64,000 bases of DNA from Lysinibacillus odysseyi 34hs-1 = NBRC 100172 (GCF_001591965.1 NZ_BCVX01000012.1:62001-126000), one strand, 5' to 3'; counted from the stretch's first letter, positions 1 through 10,662 are shown. The notes: generated by a model from the letters alone, not told the origin. Made by a program: numbers and translations.

Positions 1-593
1 GTTAAGACGAATTGAGGAACAACTAGAACACCTTCCACAAAGCCGGTTTCCGAAATATCGGCTATGCGGCCGTCAATAATAACACTCGTATCAAGTAGCT
101 TGTGGAATAGTTTTGCTTCCGGCTCTCCCTGTTTTTTCTTTGAAGACGACCCTGAACGTGTAAATAATTGCAGCAATTCATCACGTTTGTTAAACCCGAC
201 CCGGAAGCCTAAATAGCCCAAAACGATTGAAAGTACAATTGGAAGGACTTCAAGCACTTCCGTGATAATCGGTAATTGGATTTTATTTATTGCAAAGCCT
301 ATGAGTGATGCCACACTCAGTCCAATAATCAGACCAATTGTCCCAAAAAGTAAATCTCCAACAGGCAGTTTGAACAGCACTTCCTCCATCCAATTAATCA
401 GCTTGACAAAGTAATCAGAAAGTACAAATGATAAAACAAATAATAGCAGTGCACCTAACAATACAGAGACATAGGCATTATTGATCCATGGATTGGATGA
501 TAAATGAATGAATTCGTATAATGGCGGTAAAAAAGCAAGACCTAACGCCCCTCCGATAAATAAGAATGCAATCTGAATAACTCTCTTTAACAT
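1..593 (-). CDS. yacL: YacL-type PIN/TRAM membrane protein, N-terminal part
   Basis: Cut by the left edge; 197 codons are visible from an ATG at 593, preceded by the ribosome site GGGAGGTG. The visible part has four hydrophobic segments (about residues 5-28, 40-63, 83-103, 108-130), then a charged linker, then the start of a PIN domain with an LLDTSVIIDGR motif around residues 165-175, whose Asp residues belong to the nuclease-like metal site. This order, and the place downstream of radA and clpC on the same strand, is that of YacL in Bacillales. A TRAM domain is expected beyond the window. Biochemical role unknown; a membrane-tethered RNA-binding or nuclease function is inferred from the domains only. 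Confidence 0.9.
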   Translation of the reverse strand, partial: MLKRVIQIAFLFIGGALGLAFLPPLYEFIHLSSNPWINNAYVSVLLGALLLFVLSFVLSDYFVKLINWMEEVLFKLPVGDLLFGTIGLIIGLSVASLIGFAINKIQLPIITEVLEVLPIVLSIVLGYLGFRVGFNKRDELLQLFTRSGSSSKKKQGEPEAKLFHKLLDTSVIIDGRIADISETGFVEGVLVVPQFVL

Positions 594-811
594 CTTCTTT
601 CTACACCTCCCTTTCTTTTATTATACATAGTTAAACCAATGATAGCGACGCTAAGCCCCCAGCATTCGCATTATAACTGATTAGCCTCCCCCCTGTAATA
701 TAGTAACAATATAAGATAAGGGGATAATTTTATCAAAAAAATGACTGTTTTTAAACAGATCATTACTTCCTGTACGGAATATACCATCATTCATCCTGCG
801 GTTTTGTTTAG

Positions 812-1167
812 TTAGAAGGAGCCGGTAACAACGAAAATAAATTACCGCTGCCCCCAGCCTATTTAGAAGAAAATGGGCAGCCTACTTACATAGTAAATCT
901 CCCGGGTTCAATTAATCATAGCCGACCGTATATTGATTTATTTTAGCTGCTATTGTTAGGTTATCTTCTTAATCATCATGAAGGGAGCCTGGTTTTACAA
1001 GCTATAGTCTCCTATACAGCAGCCCTCTATGCCGAAAACGAAGCATCGTGTACTTACAATACCAGCTGTTTACGTTATTTATGACAACAGCGGGTCTAGA
1101 AGCGACAAAAGTAATGTTTCTGACCGTTGTACTGACCTGTTATTTCATTCTCTTTTTTAGAGCATGA
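812..1167 (+). pseudogene. probable decayed coding region, unidentified
   Basis: The roughly 790-base gap between yacL and radA holds no intact gene. From 812 one forward frame is open for 89 codons except for a single TAG at 944-946, with protein-like composition (for example PPAYLEENGQPTYIVNLPG), ending in TGA at 1082. A shifted frame then gives 28 codons from 1081 to 1167 that read as one hydrophobic membrane segment (VMFLTVVLTCYFILFF). There is no ribosome site or start codon. This looks like a gene broken by a stop and a frameshift, but I do not recognise the family and chance open frames are possible. The rest of the gap (594-811, 1168-1331) shows nothing clear. Confidence 0.25.
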
Positions 1168-1331
1168 GAATACAGCAGGCATACGGCATTTTTCTCTTCC
1201 AAGCCGTCCTTGCTTTTCTATAGAGCAGGCATTTATAAATTAAACGAAGCATTGACAGTTTGGTTTCCTTCTACTCGGCATTATTAAAAGCAAATGCTTA
1301 TCTATTTAGAAAATAATACCCTCTCTAATAG

Positions 1332-1366
1332 AAAAAATGCCCTTCCTTTCTCAAAAGGCGGACATT
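1332..1366 (-). terminator. terminator after radA
   Basis: On the minus strand, just past the radA stop, an imperfect hairpin (AATG.CC.CCTT paired with AAGG..GG.CATT) is followed by a run of T. It sits between radA and yacL, so yacL probably has its own promoter or depends on read-through. Confidence 0.6.
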
Positions 1367-1379
1367 TTCATAGATTCTA

Positions 1380-2756
1380 TTATAAATCATTAAAGCAAGC
1401 TCTTAGGCTCTCAGCAATCGTTTCTACCCCAACGACCTGAATCCCTGGAGGGAAATCCCAGCCTCCCAAATTAGAGGACGGAATGAATGCCCGCTTGAAT
1501 CCAAGCTTTGCGGCTTCCTGAACTCTTTGCTCAATCCGGCTGACACGACGGACCTCTCCTGTCAGACCAACCTCTCCGATAAAACAATCTGTCGCACGAA
1601 CGGCCTGATCTTTAAAGCTTGAAATGATAGACGTCAAGACAGCCAAATCGATGGCTGGCTCATCTAATTTCACACCGCCTGCTACCTTGATATACGCGTC
1701 CTGTGCTTGCAGCAGCATGCCCATTCGTTTTTCAAGAACCGCCATTAAAAGCTGTACCCGATTCTGATCAACACCTGTTGCCATACGCTTAGGATAATTA
1801 AAGCTGGTTGGTGTTACGAGCGACTGGATTTCGACTAAAATAGGACGTGTCCCTTCCATAGAAGCTACGATTGTTGAACTCGGTGCCCCTTGTGAACGTT
1901 CTTGCAGGAACATTTCTGACGGATTCAGCACTTCCTTTAACCCGCCATGAAGCATCTCAAAGATCGCAATTTCATTCGTTGAGCCAAAGCGGTTTTTCTG
2001 ACTGCGTAAAATCCGGTGATTATGATGGCGCTCCCCTTCAAAATACAGCACAGTATCCACCATATGCTCTAAAATACGGGGGCCCGCTATCTGCCCTTCC
2101 TTTGTCACGTGCCCTACGAGGAAAATGGCAATGTTTTTCGTTTTAGCAATCCGCATCAGCTCCGCAGTACATTCACGCACCTGCGAAACACTTCCCGGTG
2201 CACTCGTTACCTCAGGATGATGGACTGTTTGAATAGAATCGACGATAACAAACTTCGGTTGCACCTCTTCAATCGTCTGATGTAAAAATTCCATATTCGT
2301 CTCAGAGTAAATATAAAGTTCAGGTGATTTAACGCCCAGCCGTTCTGCCCGCAACTTTGTTTGGCGGACAGATTCCTCACCGGAGATATAAAGAACACGG
2401 TGTCCCTTATTTGAAAGCAGAGCAGATACTTGTAATAAAAGCGTTGACTTCCCAATTCCCGGGTCGCCACCGATTAATACAAGTGATCCTTGGACGATCC
2501 CGCCTCCTAACACCCTGTTCAGCTCATCCATTTCTGTTTTGACACGCGTTTCTTCCATTGTTTCCACATTGATAAGCGGTGTTGCTTTCTGTGTTGTAGA
2601 GGTAGAATGCTGGAATGCCCCACGCGGCCCTTTTGCTACGATTTCTACTTCCTCCACCATCGTATTCCAGTTTCCGCATCCTGGACAGCGCCCCATCCAC
2701 TTTGCTGACTCATAGCCGCAGTCATTACACATGAATTTTGTTTTCTTTTTTGCCAT
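1380..2756 (-). CDS. radA: DNA repair protein RadA (Sms)
   Basis: 458 residues, full length. A four-Cys zinc finger lies at residues 10-27 (CNDC...CPGC), a RecA-like Walker A at about 96-103 (GDPGIGKST), the RadA signature KNRFG at about 255, and a Lon-protease-like C-terminal domain. RadA is a hexameric DNA-dependent ATPase that drives branch migration in homologous recombination, and in Bacillus it also assists transformation. The ATG at 2756 has GGGGGA upstream. It follows clpC on the same strand, but a strong hairpin lies between them, so it is only partly co-transcribed with the CtsR operon. Confidence 0.97.
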   Translation of the reverse strand: MAKKKTKFMCNDCGYESAKWMGRCPGCGNWNTMVEEVEIVAKGPRGAFQHSTSTTQKATPLINVETMEETRVKTEMDELNRVLGGGIVQGSLVLIGGDPGIGKSTLLLQVSALLSNKGHRVLYISGEESVRQTKLRAERLGVKSPELYIYSETNMEFLHQTIEEVQPKFVIVDSIQTVHHPEVTSAPGSVSQVRECTAELMRIAKTKNIAIFLVGHVTKEGQIAGPRILEHMVDTVLYFEGERHHNHRILRSQKNRFGSTNEIAIFEMLHGGLKEVLNPSEMFLQERSQGAPSSTIVASMEGTRPILVEIQSLVTPTSFNYPKRMATGVDQNRVQLLMAVLEKRMGMLLQAQDAYIKVAGGVKLDEPAIDLAVLTSIISSFKDQAVRATDCFIGEVGLTGEVRRVSRIEQRVQEAAKLGFKRAFIPSSNLGGWDFPPGIQVVGVETIAESLRACFNDL

Positions 2757-2985
2757 GTCGTTCCCCCAAATGTTTGTTCTTATTTTTATTGTACAGGAAA
2801 TAGGTAGGATGTTCTAATACAAAACTTTCCGTATGAAGAGTAGTCTTAGGATAAGATGACAGCAGACATCTTCTTTAAGCGCAGCAAGTAACCGGAAAAA
2901 CCTTTGCTTTTTAGTTTTTTCAGAAACGTAAAGGGAGACAATTTGCCTCTCCCCATTGATTTGTACCCCTTTCATCATGAGGGAT

Positions 2986-3030
2986 TAAAAAAACGGGCTA
3001 TCTAGAAAGAATTCACTTTCTAGATAGCCC
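2986..3030 (-). terminator. terminator after clpC
   Basis: A perfect 15-base stem (GGGCTATCTAGAAAG and its complement, 2995-3030) is followed on the minus strand by a run of T (2986-2993). It lies 11 bases beyond the clpC stop and separates the ctsR operon from radA. Confidence 0.85.
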
Positions 3031-3040
3031 AATTGTTTCA

Positions 3041-5497
3041 TTATACTTCAGTCTGCTCTTCTACTTCTTTTTCTTTTCCACGCACGATAAACTCACCGTC
3101 TTTATAATCAAAGACAACTTTTTGGCCTGTCAGCACAGTACCTTTTAATAATTCCTCTGACAAACGGTCTTCCACATGCTTTTGAAGTGCACGACGGATT
3201 GGACGTGCTCCGTATTGTGGATCGTATCCTTCCTGTGCAATTTTCTCAAGCGCTGCTTCTGTAAGTTCTAATTCGATGTTTTGCTCTTTCAGACGTTTTG
3301 TTAATGCATTCGCCATGAAAGAAACGATTTCTTTCAATTGTTCTTTCTCTAATGAGTGGAACACAATCATTTCATCGATACGGTTTAAGAACTCAGGACG
3401 GAATGCCTTTTTCAATTCTTCAAGCATTGTCCCTTTCATATCTTTATATTTCGAACTTGTATCGCCTATGTTGAAGCCCAGATTTTTTTGATATTTTAAT
3501 GCATCTGCACCAACGTTCGATGTCATAATGACAACGGTATTGCGGAAGTCTACTACGCGGCCCTTCGAATCAGTTAAGCGGCCATCATCCAATACTTGCA
3601 ATAGAATATTAAATACATCCGGGTGTGCCTTTTCAATTTCATCAAGAAGGACAACAGAGTATGGTTTGCGGCGTACTTTTTCTGTCAGCTGGCCACCCTC
3701 ATCAAACCCTACATACCCTGGAGGTGCACCAACTAGACGTGAAGTTGAATGTTTCTCCATATACTCAGACATATCAATACGAATCATGGCGTCTTCATCG
3801 CCAAACATAGTTTCGGCAAGCGCACGGGCAAGCTCCGTTTTACCAACACCAGTCGGCCCTAGGAAGATAAATGAGCCGATAGGACGTTTTGGATCTTTAA
3901 GCCCCGCACGGGCACGACGTATTGCCCGGGAAATAGCCTCTACTGCTTCACTTTGCCCTACTACCCGTTTATGAAGCTGCTCCTCTAAATTTAAAAGCTT
4001 GGCAGATTCTTCTTGAGCAATTTTTGAGACAGGAATTCCCGTCCACATCGCAACAACCGATGCGATATCATCTACTGTTACTTCCGACTCTTCCTTGCCT
4101 TGCTTTTCTTTCCATTGTTTTTTTGTTTGCTCCAGCTCTTCTTTTAGCTTTTGCTCTGTATCACGGAGTGCTGCTGCCTTTTCGAATTCCTGACTTTGGA
4201 CAGCTGCATTTTTTTCATGACGTACATTTTCCAGCTTATTTTCAAGCTCTTTTAAATTTGGTGGAATTGTAAATGAGCGAAGGCGTACTTTGGAGCCTGC
4301 TTCATCAATCAAGTCAATTGCTTTATCCGGCAAGAAACGATCAGAAATGTAGCGGTCTGACAATTTCGCTGCTGCCTCTACTGCTTCATCTGTTATTTTC
4401 ACACGGTGATGAGCTTCATAACGGTCACGTAGACCTTTAATGATTTGGATTGTTTCCTCAATTGTCGGCTCATCCACCTGAATTGGTTGGAAACGTCGCT
4501 CTAATGCTGCATCCTTTTCAATATATTTCCGGTACTCATCTAATGTTGTTGCACCGATACATTGCAATTCGCCTCGTGCTAACGAAGGTTTTAGGATATT
4601 AGAGGCATCGATGGCACCTTCAGCACCGCCAGCACCGATTAAAGTATGAAGTTCGTCAATGAATAAGATGATATTGCCTGCTTGGCGGATTTCATCCATT
4701 ACTTTTTTCAGACGGTCTTCAAACTCACCACGGTATTTTGTACCCGCTACGACTGTTCCCATATCCAGCGTCATTACACGTTTGTCACGGAGTGTTTCAG
4801 GTACTTCATTATTAACAATCTGCTGTGCCAGACCTTCCGCGATCGCTGTTTTACCAACACCCGGTTCCCCGATGAGCACGGGGTTATTTTTTGTACGACG
4901 TGATAACACCTCTACCACTCGTGTAATTTCTTTTGAACGGCCAATAACAGGGTCTAATGAGCCTTCACGTGCTACAGCTGTTAAATCACGCGCAAGACTA
5001 TCTAATGTTGGAGTATTTACTGCCTGGCTTTGCTGCTGACCACCTGGTGAGTTAGCATCGTTATTACCCAACAGTAATAAAACTTGCTGACGTGCCTTAT
5101 TAAGACTTACTCCTGTATTTGCCAGTACGCGGGCTGCTACACCTTCTCCTTCACGGATCAATGCTAATAAAATATGTTCTGTGCCGATATACGAATGGCC
5201 AAGTTTGCGTGATTCATCTACTGATAGTTCAATGACTTTTTTCGCTCTTGGTGTATAGTGGACAATCGGCCCAACATTTTCTGTCCCTTTGCCGACCAAC
5301 TCTTCAATGCCCGATTCAATCATTTGTGGGCTGATATCAATCGCTTCTAATGCCTTCGCAGCAATACCGCCGCCTTCACGGATTAGACCAAGTAAAATAT
5401 GCTCCGTTCCGATTGACTCGTGTTTCCAGCGAATTGCTTCTTCCTGTGCTAATTGCAATACTTTTTGAGCACGTTGAGTAAATCGATTAAACATCAT
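3041..5497 (-). CDS. clpC: ATP-dependent Clp protease ATPase subunit ClpC
   Basis: 818 residues, the usual size. Two N-terminal Clp repeats lie at about residues 1-140. AAA module 1 has Walker A GEPGVGKT, then comes a coiled-coil middle domain with a UVR-like segment (about 410-470), and AAA module 2 has GPTGVGKT. ClpC unfolds substrates for ClpP and, with McsB, degrades arginine-phosphorylated proteins such as CtsR. The start is the first of two ATG codons ([14 protein letters not shown], as in other ClpC proteins). The start overlaps the end of mcsB by 11 bases, which points to translational coupling. Control is from the CtsR operator upstream of ctsR. Confidence 0.98.
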   Translation of the reverse strand: MMFNRFTQRAQKVLQLAQEEAIRWKHESIGTEHILLGLIREGGGIAAKALEAIDISPQMIESGIEELVGKGTENVGPIVHYTPRAKKVIELSVDESRKLGHSYIGTEHILLALIREGEGVAARVLANTGVSLNKARQQVLLLLGNNDANSPGGQQQSQAVNTPTLDSLARDLTAVAREGSLDPVIGRSKEITRVVEVLSRRTKNNPVLIGEPGVGKTAIAEGLAQQIVNNEVPETLRDKRVMTLDMGTVVAGTKYRGEFEDRLKKVMDEIRQAGNIILFIDELHTLIGAGGAEGAIDASNILKPSLARGELQCIGATTLDEYRKYIEKDAALERRFQPIQVDEPTIEETIQIIKGLRDRYEAHHRVKITDEAVEAAAKLSDRYISDRFLPDKAIDLIDEAGSKVRLRSFTIPPNLKELENKLENVRHEKNAAVQSQEFEKAAALRDTEQKLKEELEQTKKQWKEKQGKEESEVTVDDIASVVAMWTGIPVSKIAQEESAKLLNLEEQLHKRVVGQSEAVEAISRAIRRARAGLKDPKRPIGSFIFLGPTGVGKTELARALAETMFGDEDAMIRIDMSEYMEKHSTSRLVGAPPGYVGFDEGGQLTEKVRRKPYSVVLLDEIEKAHPDVFNILLQVLDDGRLTDSKGRVVDFRNTVVIMTSNVGADALKYQKNLGFNIGDTSSKYKDMKGTMLEELKKAFRPEFLNRIDEMIVFHSLEKEQLKEIVSFMANALTKRLKEQNIELELTEAALEKIAQEGYDPQYGARPIRRALQKHVEDRLSEELLKGTVLTGQKVVFDYKDGEFIVRGKEKEVEEQTEV

Positions 5498-6596
5498 ACA
5501 AATCCTCTCCTTTTCCCCTTACTGTAGATTCATTTTGTTCTTGTATTTGAAGTTTCTCTTGAAGTAGTTTCGCCCGGAAAATGTCCCGCTCAGCTGCCTG
5601 AAGCATTGTACCTGCATATTGCTGGATAAAACCTGGCTGGATAAGCAGCATACATTCATTCAGCTGACTCAGCGAAATATCTGAAATGATTTGCAAATCC
5701 ACTGCTAATCGAACGTTCGACAAACAGGAGGCCGCTTCCTCACTCGTCAAAATTCTCGCATATTTCAATATACCGAGAGAACGATATAAACGATCCTCCA
5801 GGGCAATCGGGGCACGGGCAAACAATTGCTGCCTTGCCTGACGCTCTTTTTGTATGACCTGTTCTACAACGTTTTGCAGTTCATCCAAAATCTCTTGTTC
5901 TGACTTCCCAAGTGTAATCTGGTTCGAAATTTGGTATATATTCCCTAAGTTTTCGCTTCCTTCTCCGTATATACCCCTTACAACCATTCCTAATCTTGCC
6001 ATCGTCTGAATTAGCACATTCATTTTCTTCGTCATGGTCAATGCAGGAAGGTGCATCATGACAGAAGCACGGAGACCTGTGCCAACATTCGTCGGACAAC
6101 TCGTAAGAAAGCCTAATTGTTCATCATATGCATACATCAGCTCTTTATCTAAACACTGATCCAGCTTACTTGCCTTAGCATATGTTTCATGCAGCTGTAA
6201 ACCTGCCGCTAAGCATTGTATACGAATATGGTCCTCCTCATTCACCATTATGCTAATTGATTCATCCTCTGTTAAGAAAACAGAAGCCGTTTTTTCGCGT
6301 TTGGCCAAATGAGGGCTAATCAAATGTTTTTCTACAAGGACCTGCCGCTGAAGCGAAGGCATTTCCTTCATTGGAAAATAAGAAAACTTGGGCCCTTCCT
6401 CTTTGACGGAAAGCAGCACTTGCAGTACGGATTCATCCACTTGTTTTGCTTCTTCTTCCGAAAAAGTGATCGGGAAACGGAAGCCGTTCAAGTTTCTTGC
6501 AAGGCGTATTCGTGTACTCATGACAATATCTGAGTAGTCCTCGCTTCCTTCAATCCAGGAAGGGGATGTATTTTTTAAAAAGTGTTCGATATTCAT
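5487..6596 (-). CDS. mcsB: protein arginine kinase McsB
   Basis: 369 residues. It has the phosphagen-kinase fold signatures of Mcs[11 protein letters not shown] near residue 27, the region around [15 protein letters not shown] near residue 165 with the active-site Cys, and RGIYGEGSE near residue 207. It phosphorylates arginine in CtsR and in damaged proteins, marking them for ClpCP. Its ATG overlaps the mcsA stop by four bases (ATGA) and its end overlaps clpC, so mcsA, mcsB and clpC are translated as a block. Confidence 0.97.
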   Translation of the reverse strand: MNIEHFLKNTSPSWIEGSEDYSDIVMSTRIRLARNLNGFRFPITFSEEEAKQVDESVLQVLLSVKEEGPKFSYFPMKEMPSLQRQVLVEKHLISPHLAKREKTASVFLTEDESISIMVNEEDHIRIQCLAAGLQLHETYAKASKLDQCLDKELMYAYDEQLGFLTSCPTNVGTGLRASVMMHLPALTMTKKMNVLIQTMARLGMVVRGIYGEGSENLGNIYQISNQITLGKSEQEILDELQNVVEQVIQKERQARQQLFARAPIALEDRLYRSLGILKYARILTSEEAASCLSNVRLAVDLQIISDISLSQLNECMLLIQPGFIQQYAGTMLQAAERDIFRAKLLQEKLQIQEQNESTVRGKGEDLYDV

Positions 6597-7138
6597 GGTG
6601 AATCTACACCTCCAACATTTAGCTTTCGTTCGATTGCACGGGTTTCATCCCGAAGTTTTGCAGCATCTTCAAAACGTTCCTCTGCAATCGCTTGTTGTAA
6701 TTGTTGGCGAAGTGTTTCAATTTGCTTTTGATAATATTCTGTTTGGTGCTCACCTGAGTGAGTTTTGCCGACATGCTTTACATCTGCCTGCAAACGTTCC
6801 AGCACAGGCGGCAATTGGTCACGGAAGGTATCATAGCATCTAGCACAGCCGAATTTACCCACCTTGAGAAAATGACGGTACGTAAAACCGCAGGAAGGAC
6901 AAGTAGATGGCTGCTGTTTCTGTTGCACCTCTCCTTGTACTTGATTTTTCCATATCGGCAATCCTAGCCAATCCGACATCAATTGATGAATGGATACTGG
7001 CTCATCCTGCAGCTCCATTTGAAATGGATGGAATTTACCCGCACATACTTCGCAGTAATGGCGTTCCTGCTTCGTTCCATTGTGTACTTGTGTTACAGTC
7101 ACTGTGGCATGTCGTTGTTTACAATGCTCACAAATCAT
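6593..7138 (-). CDS. mcsA: McsA, zinc-binding activator of McsB
   Basis: 181 residues. It carries two pairs of CxxC motifs typical of McsA (CEHC near residue 3 and CEVC near residue 29; CPSC near residue 79 and CARC near residue 97), and a UVR motif at about 140-170 (FEDAAKLRDETRAIERK). It activates the kinase McsB and modulates CtsR during heat and metal stress. The start overlaps the ctsR stop by four bases, and GAGGGGTG precedes the ATG at 7138. Confidence 0.95.
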   Translation of the reverse strand: MICEHCKQRHATVTVTQVHNGTKQERHYCEVCAGKFHPFQMELQDEPVSIHQLMSDWLGLPIWKNQVQGEVQQKQQPSTCPSCGFTYRHFLKVGKFGCARCYDTFRDQLPPVLERLQADVKHVGKTHSGEHQTEYYQKQIETLRQQLQQAIAEERFEDAAKLRDETRAIERKLNVGGVDSP

Positions 7139-7611
7139 GACTCGTCACCCCTCTCGAATTTCAATGTCATCAGCATAGCTTTCAACACCCGGGCACGTAT
7201 TTCATCCCGCGTTGGCAGCGGCAACTGCAAAGTCGTTCGATCCATCACAGCAAGCATGAGTTTTGCTTCTCGTTTTGTTATAACGTCTTCATCAATTAAC
7301 CGATAGATGATATGCTCTGCCATAGTCTGTGAAGCAGCCCCTTCTATTTGCCTTGCGATCTCATCAAACAGGGCATCTCGCGAATGGGATGCTACACGAA
7401 GGATTCGGATATATCCTCCCCCGCCACGCTTGCTTTCTACTAAATACCCTCGCTCAGCAGTAAACCGGGTATTGATTACATAATTGATTTGTGAGGGAAC
7501 ACATTGAAACTTATCAGCCAGCTCACTGCGTTTGATTTCAATATGCCCTTTCCCCTCTAATTCGATAATTTGTTTTAAATAACCTTCAATGATATCCGAG
7601 ATATTCCTCAT
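7135..7611 (-). CDS. ctsR: class III heat-shock repressor CtsR
   Basis: 158 residues from the ATG at 7611, which begins MRNISDII like other CtsR proteins. A GTG four codons upstream is a less likely start, because GGGGTG at 7621-7626 sits 9 bases before this ATG. The winged-helix region has the conserved RGGGGYIRI loop (around residue 63), the tip that contacts DNA and senses heat. It represses its own operon and usually other clp genes. First gene of ctsR-mcsA-mcsB-clpC. Confidence 0.96.
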   Translation of the reverse strand: MRNISDIIEGYLKQIIELEGKGHIEIKRSELADKFQCVPSQINYVINTRFTAERGYLVESKRGGGGYIRILRVASHSRDALFDEIARQIEGAASQTMAEHIIYRLIDEDVITKREAKLMLAVMDRTTLQLPLPTRDEIRARVLKAMLMTLKFERGDES

Positions 7612-7641
7612 GTTAGACTTCACCCCAGTTCGCTTACTGAC

Positions 7642-7699
7642 TTTGACTATCTTTGACTATCTTTGACTATATTATAAAAATGTCAAATTCATTTTGCAA
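7642..7699 (-). promoter_or_regulatory. ctsR promoter with three CtsR heptads
   Basis: Read on the minus strand: -35 TTGCAA (7699-7694), a 17-base spacer and a perfect -10 TATAAT (7676-7671). Directly downstream are three copies of AGTCAAA (7668-7662, 7658-7652, 7648-7642) with three-base spacers, so one heptad every ten bases on the same helix face. The known CtsR site is two tandem (A/G)GTCAAA heptads with a three-base gap. The array covers the expected transcription start, which fits repression by blocking RNA polymerase. Confidence 0.9.
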
Positions 7700-7789
7700 T
7701 TAAAAAGCTTGCTTTGAATAAAAAATTCTTTTTCCTAAAACAGTTATTAATAATGACATGCTTGTCCCCTTTTCCTTCTCTTTCCCCAA

Positions 7790-7833
7790 AAATAAAAATC
7801 GGCAAAACCTTTATTACAAAGATTTTGCCGATT
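7790..7833 (-). terminator. terminator after the DUF4870-like gene
   Basis: On the minus strand AATCGGCAAAA pairs with TTTTGCCGATT and is followed by T-rich sequence, 11 bases past the stop at 7844. Confidence 0.8.
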
Positions 7834-7843
7834 TATTGTCAAA

Positions 7844-8149
7844 TTATACCCAGCGACCGACGATTGGGTAATTCCAGTATGATTCATTCACCGCTTTTAC
7901 AATACCGATAACCGGTACTACGATTAGCATGATACTAAATACAATTAAGAACGGAAGTCCGATTAGAACGAAAGAAAAGATAAAGGAAACCGTTGTCAGT
8001 ACCCACATAACAAATTGGAATAGCAGTGCCTGTACCGACAGCCGCTTTACATGCTCATCCGAGCTAATTAAAAAGAAAATAATTGGAACAACTACCGGTG
8101 CGAAAAATGCACTTGCATGAATCAAAACTTTTGACCATTTTTCTTCCAT
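7844..8149 (-). CDS. small DUF4870-like membrane protein
   Basis: 101 residues with three hydrophobic segments (about 10-28, 38-62, 64-87) and a short polar end. The layout, including LSVQALLFQF and the C-terminal ESYWNYPIVGR, resembles the DUF4870 (Tic20-like) family of small integral membrane proteins; that match is from memory. Function unknown. It stands alone, with its own terminator and a second terminator upstream (8226-8255). Confidence 0.75.
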   Translation of the reverse strand: MEEKWSKVLIHASAFFAPVVVPIIFFLISSDEHVKRLSVQALLFQFVMWVLTTVSFIFSFVLIGLPFLIVFSIMLIVVPVIGIVKAVNESYWNYPIVGRWV

Positions 8150-8225
8150 CTATCTCAACCTGCCTTTTTGAAATTTTATTTATACTTCTTATACGGATCA
8201 CCAGATAAAACGTTTCATTGTTTAG

Positions 8226-8255
8226 AAAAAAAAACGCCTTTTTATAAGAAAGGCG
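8226..8255 (-). terminator. terminator after the 8268-8483 gene
   Basis: CGCCTTT (8235-8241) pairs with AAAGGCG (8249-8255), and on the minus strand is followed by eight or more T residues. Confidence 0.85.
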
Positions 8256-8267
8256 CAGGGTATTTCC

Positions 8268-8483
8268 TCAATATGGACCTGTATCATTCGGATTATCACC
8301 CGGCTGTGGAAATAAAAAGTACGAAATGACAGCCGTGAACAACCCGGCCCCTACTAAAATAAGAAATTTATGAAGAGAAGGTACTTCAGGATATCTGTTA
8401 AATAACATAAAGGCAGAAGAAATAGTTACTATTGCCGTTAATGGAATAACAAACTTTAAACGCTTTTTATAAAACTTCATCAC
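8268..8483 (-). CDS. small membrane protein, unknown
   Basis: 71 residues. A basic N-terminus (KFYKKRLKF) is followed by two hydrophobic segments (about 11-28 and 39-58) and a polar tail rich in Pro, Asp and Asn. I do not recognise a family. The reading frame is supported by a matching terminator just downstream and GGGAG before the start. It could be a minor envelope protein. Confidence 0.6.
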   Translation of the reverse strand: MMKFYKKRLKFVIPLTAIVTISSAFMLFNRYPEVPSLHKFLILVGAGLFTAVISYFLFPQPGDNPNDTGPY

Positions 8484-8701
8484 TAACTCCCTTTACTTTG
8501 ATATGTCTATTAATTCTGTATTTTAACGTCTTTATTTGGAAAAAACAATGGCTATCCTTTTGACAAATAGAAGACAAAAGAAAAATAAAATAAGAATATT
8601 TTCATTCAAGACATGCCCAAAAAGACTAAAAAATAGTAAAATGGTTTGTAGAACTAATGTTATAGATTGTGTATTTCAAACAGAGAGAATGGAGATTCCC
8701 C

Positions 8702-10018
8702 ATGTTCAATTTATTTAATAGATCTTCTGCAAAACCAAGTGCAGGATTTTTTAATGTTGAAGATTATATCAAAGAAGTAACTTTAGACCTGTCAGCCTAT
8801 CCGGAGCTGAACAAGCAATTGCAATTACTCAATCTAACGAAAACAGATTTAGCTATTTTAAAGCAACTGCAGCCTTTAGCAGCCGACACGATTCCTATTA
8901 TGGTTGATGAATTTTACAAAGCAATCAGTTTAAGCCCGGAATTGATGAACATTATAGAAAAATCCTCACGTATTGATAAACTAAAAGTAACTCTTCACAA
9001 GCATTTGGCGGATATTTTCACCAGCAATATTAATAGCGCCTATGTAGAAGAACGGAAAACAATCGCCCATGTACATGTTCGAATTGGGCTTCGCTCAAAA
9101 TGGTATCTAGCATCCTTTCAATCCTTAATGACGACGTTTATTAGTTTCATCCAGACATTGGCCTTATCTGCAGATGATGCGGCCAAAGCGATCAATGCTT
9201 TCTCTAAAGTCATTAATTTGGAACAGCAGCTTGTAATTGAAGCATATGAAAAAGAAGAAGAACGCCTTCGTATGCAGACCGAGGAATTAAAGCATAACCT
9301 CATTCATACGATTCAAAATACCGCAGAAGAGCTTTATGCGATCAGCAGCGAAACAAATAACTCGTTGGCTGCCATCTCAGTCCAGACAGATGAAATCGCC
9401 TCCGCTACCCATCAAGGTTTAGACTTTGTGGCAGAAACAGAGGATAAATCAAATCGAGGCAAGGAGCATCTAGCCAACCAAACCGAGTTGATGAATACGG
9501 TATTAGAGCGGGTTGATATACTGGAAGGCTCTATGGATCAGCTACGGGTTTCTTCCCGGAAAATTTCTGAAATCGTTGGCCTTGTAACAGGAATCGCCGA
9601 CCAAACAAACCTCCTTGCATTGAATGCCTCCATTGAAGCAGCTCGAGCCGGGGAGCATGGAAAAGGGTTTGCTGTAGTGGCCGAGGAGGTTCGAAAGCTG
9701 GCGGAAGAAACCAAAACTGCCGTAAAGGATGTATCAATCCTCATCCAGGAAACAGAATCAAATATTAGCAGCATGGCGGACTCAGTCAGCAGTGTTGATT
9801 CCCAAGTAAAAGTCAGTGTTAATACCCAGCATGAACTAACAGCATCATTCAGCGCTATCGCTGAAGCTGTTTCAGGGATCCGTACACAATATATGAGCAC
9901 ATCCAGAGAAATTGGGACAATCTCTAAGTTAATTACAGAGCTGGCAGATGGAGCAGGTCTTGTCTCTACATCATCTGACCAATTAATTGGAATTGTTCAT
10001 GAGCTGTCAAAGGAATAA
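8702..10018 (+). CDS. hemAT: HemAT-type haem aerotaxis transducer
   Basis: 438 residues, close to B. subtilis HemAT (432). The N-terminal half is a globin-coupled sensor domain (about 20-180). The likely proximal haem ligand is His125 in the HVRIGL motif. The C-terminal half is a chemoreceptor signalling domain with the conserved hairpin tip ([20 protein letters not shown]). There are no membrane segments, so it is a cytoplasmic oxygen sensor feeding CheA/CheW. The ATG at 8702 is chosen because GGAG at 8691-8694 is 7 bases away; the frame is open 11 codons further upstream without a ribosome site. A strong terminator follows. Confidence 0.93.
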   Translation: MFNLFNRSSAKPSAGFFNVEDYIKEVTLDLSAYPELNKQLQLLNLTKTDLAILKQLQPLAADTIPIMVDEFYKAISLSPELMNIIEKSSRIDKLKVTLHKHLADIFTSNINSAYVEERKTIAHVHVRIGLRSKWYLASFQSLMTTFISFIQTLALSADDAAKAINAFSKVINLEQQLVIEAYEKEEERLRMQTEELKHNLIHTIQNTAEELYAISSETNNSLAAISVQTDEIASATHQGLDFVAETEDKSNRGKEHLANQTELMNTVLERVDILEGSMDQLRVSSRKISEIVGLVTGIADQTNLLALNASIEAARAGEHGKGFAVVAEEVRKLAEETKTAVKDVSILIQETESNISSMADSVSSVDSQVKVSVNTQHELTASFSAIAEAVSGIRTQYMSTSREIGTISKLITELADGAGLVSTSSDQLIGIVHELSKE

Positions 10019-10028
10019 TAAATAATGA

Positions 10029-10070
10029 GGGGGCTGTCCGGAAATTTAACATTCCGGACAGCCCCCTTTA
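10029..10070 (+). terminator. strong, probably bidirectional terminator
   Basis: A 15-base stem (GGGGGCTGTCCGGAA with its complement) lies between the convergent hemAT gene and the thioesterase gene, with short T runs on both sides. Confidence 0.85.
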
Positions 10071-10083
10071 CTTATACAAATTT

Positions 10084-10563
10084 CTATTTATGTGCCAGTT
10101 CGCGTTTTTTCTTCCGATATTCACGACGTGCAGGGCCTGTTTCAAATAAACGGCGTTCTGTTTCCGTCTCCGGGTGGATTCCGACCACCTCACGAGGTTT
10201 CCCCTGTTCGTCAATCGCCACCATTGTAACGAAAGATTCTGTTGTTAACCGCTCTGCTCCTGACTTCAAATCACGGCAAACTACACGCACATAGACCTCC
10301 ATCGATGTTCGACCTGTATACGTAACCATAGATTCAAGTTCCAGTACATCTCCTGCATAGGCAGAAGAAACAAAATCTACTGAGTCAATAGAGGCTGTGA
10401 CAACCTCTCCCTTTGAATGCTTCATTGCTGCTAACGCAGCTATTTCATCAATATATCGTAATACCTGCCCGCCAAAAATTGACTTGTGATGATTTGTATC
10501 AGAAGGCATGATTAAACGTGTTTGGTGTGTACGCGAAGAGCTCATCGGTACAGTATTTCCCAT
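10084..10563 (-). CDS. hot-dog fold acyl-CoA thioesterase (YkhA/YciA family)
   Basis: 159 residues. The hot-dog helix carries the family motif NHHKSIFGGQVLRYIDEIAA (about 24-43), with Asn24 and the GG turn at the active site, followed by SIDSVDF and the typical basic C-terminal tail (ARREYRKKKRELAHK). It would hydrolyse acyl-CoA thioesters in the cytoplasm; chain-length preference cannot be read. Single gene with its own start region. Confidence 0.9.
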   Translation of the reverse strand: MGNTVPMSSSRTHQTRLIMPSDTNHHKSIFGGQVLRYIDEIAALAAMKHSKGEVVTASIDSVDFVSSAYAGDVLELESMVTYTGRTSMEVYVRVVCRDLKSGAERLTTESFVTMVAIDEQGKPREVVGIHPETETERRLFETGPARREYRKKKRELAHK

Positions 10564-10662
10564 AGTTCCGCACTCCCTAAAAGATGATGGTTCTACTGTA
10601 ACACTCCTAAAACGTGCTTTTCAATTGTTTTGCTGAAATAATGAATATTTAGTCTCATATGA

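Noticed and set aside
3528-3974. 148-codon forward frame inside clpC
   Set aside because: Lies antisense to a conserved gene, no ribosome site, and composition is that of a complement shadow. The same holds for 17635-18135 inside livF, 9538-9900 inside hemAT and 53179-53586 inside the RocB-like gene.
8484-8701. Sigma-D (flagellar) promoter for the chemoreceptor genes
   Set aside because: I looked upstream of all three receptors for TAAA and GCCGATAT at 14-16 bases and found no convincing match.
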